Positions 43,403 to 51,749 of a DNA stretch of 58,943 nucleotides are shown piece by piece. Each line of letters opens with the position of its first letter. Position 1 is the stretch's first letter. The translations under genes were made by a program, and so were the position numbers. The DNA is from an uncultured Acetatifactor sp. (GTDB taxonomy: Bacteria; Bacillota; Clostridia; Lachnospirales; Lachnospiraceae), in assembly GCA_910584865.1 (NCBI GenBank), contig CAJUCE010000032.1:1-58943 (forward strand). The letters are read 5' to 3'. The notes under the pieces were generated by a model that was not told the DNA's origin, ran no database searches, and was given only the letters and a program-made list of their open reading frames with translations.

Positions 43403-46400
43403 TTAGGCCGTTTTCCCGTCTTCGTTCTCTTCCTTTTTGCGTGAAAAACCTACCACGACAGTCTGTACGAGTGCGATGATTGCCATTAGCAGGGTCCAAC
43501 GGTCTACAAATCCGGTGGGCAGGGAGATATCTTCTGTCAGACAGAATGCAATAATGGAAATAATTCCTATCGGGAGGCTGATCAGGCGCATAACACCTTT
43601 CTTCTTCAGTTTCTCCTTTTTCTCCTCTTCATCCTTCCTGGTGTTCACAAAGTAACCAATCAGCAACATCAGGGTCTCAAACACTGCCAGGTTCATCAAC
43701 GCAAAGTTCACAAGGGCCCAGGTTCTGCCGTTTCCTGCCGCAAGGGGCAGCTCTTCATCGCCAATCTCCACTATAGCAGGCACTTCTTCCTCAGGCGCCG
43801 CTGTTTCTTCCGGCTCTGCAAGGGGCAACGTCGCGTCATCAATGACGGTAACTGGCTCCTCTTCTTCCTCAGGAATTGTCGGTGTCGCCGGCTGTGTAGG
43901 TACAACCGGTGCGGGCACTGCCGCAGGTACAGGCGCTACAGGTGGTATGACTACGAGCTCAGACTCCTGTGCCGGTTCTTCAGGCGTCGATGTCGAATCT
44001 TCCGGTGTCGGCGTCGGCTCTTCCGGTGTCGGTGCCGGTTCTTCCGGTGTCGGTGCCGGTTCTTCCGGCGTTGGTACCGGTTCTTCCGGTGTCGGCGCCG
44101 GTTCTTCCGGTGTCGGCGCCGGTTCTTCCGGTGTCGGTGTCGGTGCCGGCTCTTCCGGTGTTGGTGTCGGTGTCAGTGCCGGCTCTTCCGGTGTTGGTGT
44201 CGGCGCCGGTTCTTCCGGTGTCGGCGTCGGCTCTTCCGGTGTCGGTGTCGGTGCCGGCTCTTCCGGTGTCGGTGTCGGCGCCGGTTCTTCCGGTGTCGGT
44301 GTTGGCGCCGGTTCTTCTGGTGTCGGTGTCGGCGCCGGTTCTTCCGGTGTCGGTGTTGGCGCCGGTTCTTCTGGTGTCGGTGTCGGTATCGGCTCTTCCG
44401 GTGTCCACTGTGCGGTATAAGTCACATTGTCCGTTACTGTAGCCGTTACTGTCGGTGTCCAGCCTGCGAAAGTATAATCCTCGCGGACAGGTGTCCCCAC
44501 AAATGCCGGGGTTGCAGCTCCGCTTACCAGATTAGATGTCACCTGGTCTGCAAACACTTCCTCACCGTCTACGCCGTCCGTATAGGTCACGATATACCGA
44601 ATATACTGTCTTACCGGCACGATAACTGTCTTGTCAGTATCAGCAATACCGGTGACAGGGTCTCCGGCAGGATCCCCATTGGGCTCATAGCCTTCAGGAA
44701 TCTTCTCAACTTCTTCGCTTACGTCATAGTCGTCTCCCTCATCCACAACCACGGTCTCGGTTCCGACCACATTACCATCCTCATCTACGAAATTAACAGT
44801 GATGGTCACCCTGCCCGGAGCGGGCTTATAGGTGTAGGTATAAGTGGTATCGCCGGTAATGGCAGTCGTCTCGTCAGGTTCGTTATTCCCCCAGTCACCG
44901 ACTATAAAGCCCGAATCGGGTTTCTCACCAGCTGCAGGGATAATATCACCCAGAACGGCTTCTCCGTCAGCGGCCATAACCTGCTCTCCGTCAACGTCCT
45001 TGTACTTCGTCAGGTATTTCACCACATCAGTGGTTGTCTCGTCATTCCATGCACCGTTTTTGACCTTAAAAGTCACTTTCACCTGGTACTTATCAGGGAT
45101 ACCGTCAGGTCCGCCGTCGGGCTTGGCAGGTTCATCGCCGCCCTTCACATCCAGAGAGTAGTACAGGTTGATGACCACATTCTCTTTGCCCATAGTGCCG
45201 GTCAGTTCATTCTCGGGTGTATTAGCCGCCATCGGATCAAGAACATAAGTGTTGTTGCCAATGGAGAAGCTCTTCGGAGACTTGACCTCAGGCTTATTAG
45301 GGTATTTAAGTGCAGTCATGGTCTCATCGATGCTGTGATCATAGATTTCGCCTTCTTTCAGCGGATATTCCGGGTTATTATTACCCCAGAATTTATGACC
45401 GTTGTCTGCCAGATGGTTCACGGTTACGGTAAACATCTCCTCGGCAAAGACTTTTAACGTCTCCGGCTGTCCGTCGGCCACAACCCATTTCTGATTACCT
45501 GCATCCCAGCGAAGAGTCGTGCTGAGAATACCATCGTCATTGGTTCTGGTCTCGTTCAGGGCATGCTTGGGACCATCCTCGGTATTCAATTGTCCAGCCC
45601 AGACATTCAGATTATTCAGGGTCAGTGTACAGGTATAACCGTTTACAGCGTCGCCCTCAATCTGACCGAGAGTATACCACTCATTGTCATCATTGGTCCG
45701 GTCATTAGCAGCATATTGCCAGCTTTCGCTGTTGGTAGTACAGGTGACTTCAACCCTCAGCCTACTGTCATGCACTTCCTCCGGCGTGGGCAGCGTGGGC
45801 AACTTGATATAGACATTGCTCAGCCCCATACTGATTGTACCTGCGTGCAATTCATCCCGATCGTTAAGGCTGCTTCCCTCTGACTCACTGCCGATCCAGG
45901 TCCATCCTTCAATCTCTTTGCCTTCCTCAGTAAAGGAAATTGTTCCATAATTAGTGTTTGCATCGGAATCTTCAATTACTTCAAATTCCACATCCCAGGC
46001 AAGCACAACGTCAGTATCCGGAAACAGAACGCTTGACACAAATTTAGCATCTTTACCGAACAGGGTTCCTGTTGTGGTATCGCCGGCCAGCGTGTAGGTG
46101 TAGTTGAGGTTGAAATTGTCCTTGATTGCCTCTACCTCGGCTTTGCTGGGACCGTAGAACGCTTTAACGATTTGGACTGTTTTGGAAACCTTCTTCGGCG
46201 TCCACACGGCGTACAGTATCTTGTTGCGGTTCTCCTTAGTCAGAGTAACCGTTGAAAGAGCTGTCATCCCTGTGGTGGCATCTTCTCTCTCTGCCCAGCC
46301 CAAGAACACATAACCTGTGCGGTTAGGGCTGGAGATATCAGTACCGTCCGCCTCTTTACCAACTGTGAACTCCACGGAGTTTTCGGCAGATTTCTTCGTG

Positions 46401-49400
46401 ACAGTCGCATGCGTCTTGTCAGTACCATCATTCATCTTGTAAGTTACTGTGTATATCTTGCTCGCGGGCTTAACCGTGCCGCCGGCCTCACTGCCGCCCA
46501 TGCTCGCGCCGGACTCTGCGGACTCCTCGATGTCATAACCGCCGTTTCGAGCCGCACTGCGAACGCGGACTTTCTGCGGGCTGGTAGTCTGGCCATTTGT
46601 GGTCCATGTACCGCCGGTGGCTTTATTCTTCAGCCCTATGCTCAACACATCGTCGCCGGTATTCTCGATTACAAAATCATAAGTCAGAACCACTTCCTTC
46701 TGATTTGCAAATACCTCAGACCGATCAAATTTCGTTACGATACTGTGGGTTGCATCACCATTGGCTACAGGAGTGACCATACCAGTCGCCGCTATGCCGT
46801 CCAGCTTGACATTTTCAATGCTCAGAACGTAGCCATCGTTAACTTCCCCATTGTCTGCCTTAACCGTGGTGGTCAGATCGTCCAGGATGTCCAGACCATA
46901 AAGGTCGAATCCGCTGTCGTTCTTCACTGTGACAGTGTAGTGGACATGCGCCTTGCCGCTGCCGTCATCCTCGCTCTTGCAATCGGCGTCAGTGCAGCCT
47001 GCGCCGGGCGCGCCATTCTGAAAACCTCCGTTGGTCTTGGTGACGATCAGGTTGTAAATCATGGTCTTAACGGGATCACTTTCCACAGGGACCGTGATTT
47101 CGTCGCTGGTCACGCTGGCGTGGTTCTCAATCTTGCCGGTTTCTACAGCGGTAGCCGTAAAGGTAACCGTCTTGGATTCGCCAGCCTTAATAGTGCCTAG
47201 ATTCCATGTGATTGTAACTCTGCCATCTTTCACTTCGGAGCTATATGCATTGGGAACACTGTTAGAAATATTGGTTCCCAGCTCCTTAGGCAAAGTGTCG
47301 CTCACTTTCACGTTTGCAGCATCAGCACTGCCGTTGTTCTTCACTGTGATCGTGTAATTCAGCGTATTTCCCTTCTTCACGCTGGCCTTGTCAACCGTCT
47401 TGATGATCTCAAGCTCGGGCGTGGTTTCAGGTACCACATGGTATACCACATAGTTGCAATCATAGTTTTCGTCGCCGTTCTTTTCGTATGTGATTTCCAC
47501 ACCCTCGTTCAGACTTTTAAGATTCGCATAATCCCATGCGCCATCTTTGTAGTAGAACGTCACATCCACGGTATCACGAGTTGTACTTGCATACTTATGG
47601 TCTTTCTTGCTGTTGTGCTCAAACCGCTCCGCAAAGTCGCTCTTGTAGAGTGTAACTGTATACTGCCACTCGTAACCACTCTTCGTGGACTTAATCACTT
47701 CGCTGGTGGTGTACTCAACGATGCTGTTGTTCTTCTCTGGAGTCCTCAGCCTCAGTTTCTCCGATTTGTCTTTATGACCGGTTTCTGTGCCATCGCAAAC
47801 CACTTTAACACGAAGTTTTCCATCCACGCCGGGAATTTGGGGGGCTTCGGGCTTCCAGGTGGCCCATAGGGTCTGTTCCACACTGACTGCAGCTGCGGAA
47901 GCTGTCATGGTGAACATATCTCCGCCCTGCAGCACCTTATCTTCCACCTCCCATCCGGCAAAGGTATATCCCTGGCGGGTAGGTATTTGACTGGAAACAG
48001 TGAACTTAACAGAGCCCGGGGCAGTGCCTTCCTTAGTCTCAGGAACAGGCAGGCTTTTGATGCCACTATCCCCTGACTTCGCGTTGTACTTCAATGTATA
48101 AGGTATCTTCTTCTCCGTCGCCGTCACGGTTTCGTCGTCGTTGGCACTGCCGTCAAGCCATGTGGCTGTAGCTGTGTTCTTGATACTGCCAGCCGTATTG
48201 GCCTTGACCTTAACATTCACACTTTTGCTGCCGTTAGCAGGAACAGTAACCGTCCATGTCACGGTGCCGCCCTTTTTCTCAGCATTGCCACTGTAAACAC
48301 CTCCGTCGCTGGAACTCACATAGGTCAGCGTGTCAGGCAGTGTGTCGGTGATAGTCACGTTATTGAGAGCCGTGCTATTCTTGTTAGTCACCTTAATAGT
48401 ATAGGTGAACTCCTCGCCCACAGCGGGGGTTCTCTTGGATGCGGTCTTATCGACGGTCACGTTGTTGTTGTCGAAAGCGTTCTTCTCCTTCACATAAACC
48501 GTACGAACATTATCCTCGCTGTTGATAAGCCATTTGTTCTTATACCAGTAGGCTGTAATCTTGAGCGTCCCTGTCTTTGTTGCGTTCAACTCGTGATTGG
48601 TGGAATCATACTTATTGGCCCAATACGTATTGTTCAGGGTCAGCACAGATTTCCACTCAATGCCTGCCTTGTAAAATTCACCATCAGCAGCACTGGTAGT
48701 CTTTTCTGGCTCAGATGCCGTCCAGCCATCAGAGTTGTTTGCCAGCGAGTAAGCTGACATCCCCTTTCCGCCCGCTTTGTGGGCCGTGGTGTCGGAACAT
48801 TGTACCGCTACATAAGCGTTACCAATGGTGTTTGCGGTGGGTTTGGCGGGTTTACAATTAACCCAAACTGTTAAAACGCTGCTATCCAAATTAACCCACT
48901 TGGAACCATTCCAGTAGAAGGTAGATGTCAATGTGCCGGTTTTTTCGGTGTCAACCGTATGCTTACCATATTGGGCAGTGTAATCCAGCCCTGTCCATCC
49001 ACTACTAAACTTGTTGGCCCACCAATCGTTATTCACAGTCAGCATACAGATCCACGGATATTTCGCCGCATTTGAGCCCGTATTTTTCACAACGGGCCCC
49101 AGTGAATAACTATCCGGATAGGTCGCTACCGTGAAGGGCCAAAACGCCTCTTTGTGGGTTGTACTTGCATAAAATGAACACGCAGCCTTAATTCCTAGCT
49201 TCTGTTCATCAGACCAGTAGTTAATCTCGTTCTCATTCGGCTTTCTGGGCGCGCCCGGTTCGCCGACAGAAACTCTACCAATTTTAACCGCTCCGCAAGC
49301 AGCAGCGCCCGATGAACCACTACCGGCTATGCCAAAACTTCCTGTACTTTTTGTAGTAAGATTAAAGGCTACCTTAATATTTGCTGTACCTTCACCAACT

Positions 49401-50626
49401 CCCTCGTAGATAATCTTTAAAGTTCTGCCATTTACTTGGGTGCTAATCTTCAGAACATCTTCATTAGTGCTCCAGATGTCAAAACCACTCCAATCAACCA
49501 CCTCGTAAATGTCATATCCTTTATCGTTGATCCTCATGATACCTTCATCTATCACTGTCTCTCCAACAGGAACATCGATATTCAGATTGACCAATCCATA
49601 CGCAAATTGATAAACCAGATTTCCATCTTCCGCATAAATGTTATAGGTAGGAGTAAACAGACTAGTGCCGGTTACTACTAAGGGGCGACTCTCGTCAATC
49701 TCCTCCACCGCCAACACCGCTTCCATAAGGGCATATACGGTGTTGTTCAAAGCATCTTGAACCCCATCGGAAAGATAGAAGTCATCATCAAGAGCCTCGG
49801 CCATGCCGATCACCCCGTTGACCTGCTCGCTGATCTCCTCAGCGTTCTCTTTCGTCACATCCTCGGGCTCCGGCAGCTTTGCCACCTCGTCCAAAAACGC
49901 TTTGACCTCTGCAGGTACTTCCTCGCTCTTCGGTGCCTCTGTTGCCTTAGGCTCTTCCGGTACTTCAGGTGCTTCGCTCACCTCAGGCTTTTCCGTTGCT
50001 TCAGGTGCTTCGCTCACCTTAGGCTCTTCCGGCACTTCAGGTGCTTCGCTCACCTTAGGCTCTTCCGGCGCTTCAGGTGCTTCGCTCACCTTAGGCCCCT
50101 CTGGCACTTCAGATGCTTCGCTCACCTTAGGCTCTTCCGGCACTTCAGGTGCTTCGCTCACCTTAGGCTCCTCCGGCACTTCAGGTGCTTCGCTCACCTT
50201 AGGCTCCTCCGGCACTTCAGGTGCTTCGCTCACCTTAGGCTCTTCCTGCACTTCAGGTGCTTCGCTCACCTTAGGCTCTTCCGACGCTTCAGGCTCTTCG
50301 TTCACCCCAGACGCTTCCGTTGCTTCCGGCTCTTCGCTCACCTCAGGCGCTTCCGTTGCTTCCGGCTCTTCGCCCGCCTTAGGCTCTTCCGTCCCGCCAG
50401 GCGCAGTCCCTTCGCCAATCGTCTGGATTGCTTCGGCGGTTTCATTGTCCCCTGCTGTCTGAGCACTCTCATCCGCCGGGCTTATTTCCCCGCCCAAATC
50501 CGCAACGGCTCCGACGTTCTCATCGGGCTCCACCGCAAACGCCGATACGTCCACCGATCCGACGCATAACACAAAAGCGAGAAGCAACGCAAAAAAACGT
50601 CTCTTCTTAAATCTCATCTTTTTCAT
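43403..50626 (-). CDS. Giant c-di-GMP-riboswitch-controlled surface adhesin
   Basis: The protein has 2407 residues and a signal peptide (about 1-32, AFA). A repeat region of EEPKVSEAPEVP units (about 75-232) acts as a stalk. Next come a large N-domain, DUF11-like repeats (YTIKVTNKNSTALNNVTITD, then YTITVKNNGSADAANVKVSD), InlB-type B repeats (GYTFAGWEVED, GYVFLGWAERED) and MucBP-like NFVDEDGNVVGTET. A long PTPTPEEPA stalk spans about 2074-2214. The C-terminus has two PL motifs (VIDDATLPLA, IGDEELPLAA) and three transmembrane helices instead of LPXTG. GAGAGG precedes the ATG. Transcription would pass two c-di-GMP-I riboswitches and depend on inverton 2. A role in adhesion is inferred from architecture. 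Confidence 0.88.
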   Translation of the reverse strand: MKKMRFKKRRFFALLLAFVLCVGSVDVSAFAVEPDENVGAVADLGGEISPADESAQTAGDNETAEAIQTIGEGTAPGGTEEPKAGEEPEATEAPEVSEEPEATEASGVNEEPEASEEPKVSEAPEVQEEPKVSEAPEVPEEPKVSEAPEVPEEPKVSEAPEVPEEPKVSEASEVPEGPKVSEAPEAPEEPKVSEAPEVPEEPKVSEAPEATEKPEVSEAPEVPEEPKATEAPKSEEVPAEVKAFLDEVAKLPEPEDVTKENAEEISEQVNGVIGMAEALDDDFYLSDGVQDALNNTVYALMEAVLAVEEIDESRPLVVTGTSLFTPTYNIYAEDGNLVYQFAYGLVNLNIDVPVGETVIDEGIMRINDKGYDIYEVVDWSGFDIWSTNEDVLKISTQVNGRTLKIIYEGVGEGTANIKVAFNLTTKSTGSFGIAGSGSSGAAACGAVKIGRVSVGEPGAPRKPNENEINYWSDEQKLGIKAACSFYASTTHKEAFWPFTVATYPDSYSLGPVVKNTGSNAAKYPWICMLTVNNDWWANKFSSGWTGLDYTAQYGKHTVDTEKTGTLTSTFYWNGSKWVNLDSSVLTVWVNCKPAKPTANTIGNAYVAVQCSDTTAHKAGGKGMSAYSLANNSDGWTASEPEKTTSAADGEFYKAGIEWKSVLTLNNTYWANKYDSTNHELNATKTGTLKITAYWYKNKWLINSEDNVRTVYVKEKNAFDNNNVTVDKTASKRTPAVGEEFTYTIKVTNKNSTALNNVTITDTLPDTLTYVSSSDGGVYSGNAEKKGGTVTWTVTVPANGSKSVNVKVKANTAGSIKNTATATWLDGSANDDETVTATEKKIPYTLKYNAKSGDSGIKSLPVPETKEGTAPGSVKFTVSSQIPTRQGYTFAGWEVEDKVLQGGDMFTMTASAAAVSVEQTLWATWKPEAPQIPGVDGKLRVKVVCDGTETGHKDKSEKLRLRTPEKNNSIVEYTTSEVIKSTKSGYEWQYTVTLYKSDFAERFEHNSKKDHKYASTTRDTVDVTFYYKDGAWDYANLKSLNEGVEITYEKNGDENYDCNYVVYHVVPETTPELEIIKTVDKASVKKGNTLNYTITVKNNGSADAANVKVSDTLPKELGTNISNSVPNAYSSEVKDGRVTITWNLGTIKAGESKTVTFTATAVETGKIENHASVTSDEITVPVESDPVKTMIYNLIVTKTNGGFQNGAPGAGCTDADCKSEDDGSGKAHVHYTVTVKNDSGFDLYGLDILDDLTTTVKADNGEVNDGYVLSIENVKLDGIAATGMVTPVANGDATHSIVTKFDRSEVFANQKEVVLTYDFVIENTGDDVLSIGLKNKATGGTWTTNGQTTSPQKVRVRSAARNGGYDIEESAESGASMGGSEAGGTVKPASKIYTVTYKMNDGTDKTHATVTKKSAENSVEFTVGKEADGTDISSPNRTGYVFLGWAEREDATTGMTALSTVTLTKENRNKILYAVWTPKKVSKTVQIVKAFYGPSKAEVEAIKDNFNLNYTYTLAGDTTTGTLFGKDAKFVSSVLFPDTDVVLAWDVEFEVIEDSDANTNYGTISFTEEGKEIEGWTWIGSESEGSSLNDRDELHAGTISMGLSNVYIKLPTLPTPEEVHDSRLRVEVTCTTNSESWQYAANDRTNDDNEWYTLGQIEGDAVNGYTCTLTLNNLNVWAGQLNTEDGPKHALNETRTNDDGILSTTLRWDAGNQKWVVADGQPETLKVFAEEMFTVTVNHLADNGHKFWGNNNPEYPLKEGEIYDHSIDETMTALKYPNKPEVKSPKSFSIGNNTYVLDPMAANTPENELTGTMGKENVVINLYYSLDVKGGDEPAKPDGGPDGIPDKYQVKVTFKVKNGAWNDETTTDVVKYLTKYKDVDGEQVMAADGEAVLGDIIPAAGEKPDSGFIVGDWGNNEPDETTAITGDTTYTYTYKPAPGRVTITVNFVDEDGNVVGTETVVVDEGDDYDVSEEVEKIPEGYEPNGDPAGDPVTGIADTDKTVIVPVRQYIRYIVTYTDGVDGEEVFADQVTSNLVSGAATPAFVGTPVREDYTFAGWTPTVTATVTDNVTYTAQWTPEEPIPTPTPEEPAPTPTPEEPAPTPTPEEPAPTPTPEEPAPTPTPEEPAPTPTPEEPTPTPEEPAPTPTPEEPALTPTPTPEEPAPTPTPEEPAPTPEEPAPTPEEPVPTPEEPAPTPEEPAPTPEEPTPTPEDSTSTPEEPAQESELVVIPPVAPVPAAVPAPVVPTQPATPTIPEEEEEPVTVIDDATLPLAEPEETAAPEEEVPAIVEIGDEELPLAAGNGRTWALVNFALMNLAVFETLMLLIGYFVNTRKDEEEKKEKLKKKGVMRLISLPIGIISIIAFCLTEDISLPTGFVDRWTLLMAIIALVQTVVVGFSRKKEENEDGKTA
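43985..44405 (-). repeat. Coding PTPEEPA stalk repeats
   Basis: About 420 bp of short degenerate units encode PTPTPEEPA and PTPEEPA in the adhesin. The DNA repeats (CTTCCGGTGTCGG type) are near-identical, so slippage could change the stalk length. Long open frames on both strands here are by-products of the repeat. Confidence 0.85.
49930..50400 (-). repeat. Coding EEPKVSEAPE stalk repeats
   Basis: About 30-bp units encode variants of EEPKVSEAPEVP near the adhesin N-terminus. At least nine units are nearly regular, flanked by less perfect EEPEATEASG copies. Repeat number may vary between strains. Confidence 0.85.
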
Positions 50627-50667
50627 GTTCTTACCTCTCTTTGCTGAAATAGATCGGATGCAAAGTT

Positions 50668-50765
50668 ATCCGGCGGCCGGGCTGGCATAGCATTGTCAGG
50701 TTATTATTCCAACACCTTAGCCCCCTTAGCTTTGCGTCCCGCCATTTCTAACGGTTTGCTAATTA
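50668..50765 (-). promoter_or_regulatory. c-di-GMP-I riboswitch, gene-proximal aptamer
   Basis: The minus strand reads AGCAAACC, GTTAGAAATGGC, GGGACGCAAAGCT, GGGCTAAGG and then ATGCTATGCCAGCCCGGC. These match the GEMM-I blocks: the GNRA-type loop after CAAACC, the conserved GGGACGCAAAG and the CUAA turn, then the GC-rich third stem. It ends about 45 nt before the adhesin ATG. Cyclic di-GMP binding should control the giant adhesin. Whether it turns expression on or off cannot be read with certainty. Confidence 0.88.
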
Positions 50766-50775
50766 TAAAACTATA

Positions 50776-50908
50776 ATCAGCAGCCAGGCTGACATAACAA
50801 TTTGAAGTCCGGTCAAACTCAATCTAATTGATTCAATTCAACCACGTTTCCAACTGCCTTAGTCCCTGTAGCTTTGCGTCCCGCCGTTTCCGACGGTTTG
50901 CCAAATCT
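50776..50908 (-). promoter_or_regulatory. c-di-GMP-I riboswitch, distal aptamer
   Basis: The second copy reads GGCAAACC, GTCGGAAACGGC, GGGACGCAAAGCT, GGGACTAAGG and later ATGTCAGCCTGGCTGCTG on the minus strand. The same blocks are conserved, with compensating changes in the first stem. The insert between the CTAAGG turn and the third stem is longer than in the proximal copy. Tandem aptamers are expected to give a steeper response to c-di-GMP. Confidence 0.88.
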
Positions 50909-51072
50909 CCATCACCCCTACGTTCACGCCCTGCCGCCCCGATGGCATGGCAACAGGGCATACCTTACTGGCGGACCATTCTCCGCCAACGCTTGCCAAC
51001 GCATATCCTCCCCTCCTTCTGATGCTCCTTTCCCGTTACTCTTTTCTCTTTCCCTTCTGCCAAACCTTCCTA

Positions 51073-51200
51073 GAGCGTGTTTGAAAATTCATTCCCGCCA
51101 TCTGCACGCCCCACTTTGCGGTATCTTTGCCCCTCATTCGGATCAAATCTACCACGAATTGTGACGCACAGCTGACGAAAAGCAATTTTCAAACACGCTC
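51073..51200. mobile_element. MITE-like element with 17-bp terminal inverted repeats
   Basis: The 128-bp element is bounded by GAGCGTGTTTGAAAATT and its exact reverse complement. It has no coding capacity. No clear target duplication is visible (CTA before, AGG after). It lies in the long leader region between the invertible promoter and the riboswitches, so it would be transcribed with the adhesin and form a long hairpin. Classification as a MITE is from its shape. Confidence 0.65.
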
Positions 51201-51294
51201 AGGAATTGCCGGAAAAACTGATGCATCTGGTTTAGGAAAAAGCCTGTTAATACAACGAAAACAGCCATAAACTTGCATCAGTTATTTCTCTTGG

Positions 51295-51324
51295 ATTACA
51301 GGGGGGCGCAGCGGTTCCTGTAAT
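51295..51324. repeat. Palindrome A near the second recombinase
   Basis: ATTACAGG and CCTGTAAT flank a 14-nt centre. In reverse complement, the palindrome at 52836-52863 matches its 28-bp core at 24 positions. It may bind the recombinase or a regulator; its role is unknown. Confidence 0.45.
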
Positions 51325-51374
51325 TTGCAAACACTTCCTTACGTTCTGTCCAGTGCCCACTTCCCCTGTAGGAA

Positions 51375-51390
51375 ACAAAATTACCATTTC
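51375..51390 (+). repeat. Left inverted repeat of inverton 2
   Basis: ACAAAATTACCATTTC is the exact reverse complement of 51678-51693. Similarity continues weakly further inward, where GAATT recurs at the same offset in both copies. It bounds the predicted promoter inversion. Confidence 0.75.
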
Positions 51391-51601
51391 ATTTGTAATT
51401 CTGCCGCTGCCAGATACCTGAAAAACAAAAAATAGGATCCAGCCACAGCCGCATCCCATAACAGTGTCAAAAAAGACGTAAAAAAACAAAGACTTGAAAA
51501 ATCGGTTTCTCTGATGTTCTCAAGTTTTCTTTCTCATGCTTTCCTATCCTAAAGTATCTTCTCAACAGTCAGCTTTTATAATAAAAAAACATACAATATT
51601 C

Positions 51602-51630
51602 TTGAAAACCCTTTATCATCATGCTATACT
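51602..51630 (+). promoter_or_regulatory. Strong extended -10 promoter inside inverton 2
   Basis: TTGAAA (51602-51607) and TATACT (51625-51630) are separated by 17 bp, and TGC directly precedes the -10. It reads rightward into the converging recombinase gene, where no plus-strand gene follows. Confidence 0.8.
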
Positions 51631-51677
51631 ATACATAATATAAATTATACGGTTTTATTTTGTGTTGAATTGTTAAC

Positions 51678-51693
51678 GAAATGGTAATTTTGT
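51678..51693 (-). repeat. Right inverted repeat of inverton 2
   Basis: GAAATGGTAATTTTGT is the exact reverse complement of 51375-51390. It lies about 55 bp from the 3-prime end of the recombinase gene. Confidence 0.75.
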
Positions 51694-51749
51694 GACATAA
51701 CTGTCCGGAAGGCTTTTACAGTAAGTTTTCGCCGGACTGTTTCTGTATT

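Larger units (their letters stand above)
51375..51693. other. Predicted invertible promoter segment (inverton 2) upstream of the adhesin
   Basis: A 319-bp, AT-rich segment lies between perfect 16-bp inverted repeats. It carries a strong promoter facing right, away from the adhesin and against the 3-prime end of the recombinase gene. Inversion would place the promoter at about 51438-51466 on the minus strand, with a start near 51431, reading into the riboswitches and adhesin. No good leftward promoter is visible between 51374 and 50909. The adhesin is thus predicted OFF here. Confidence 0.7.

Noticed and set aside
43842..44442. Long plus-strand frames rich in Gly-Ser-Val or Leu-Pro-Val repeats
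   Set aside because: They are shadows of the PTPEEPA coding repeats of the adhesin and lack ribosome binding sites.
49930..50400. CRISPR-like regular repeats
   Set aside because: The units are contiguous coding repeats of about 30 bp without unique spacers, and they keep the reading frame of the adhesin.
49757..50569. Plus-strand frames over the adhesin N-terminus
   Set aside because: They arise from the EEPKVSEAPE repeats read on the other strand; no start signal or domain.
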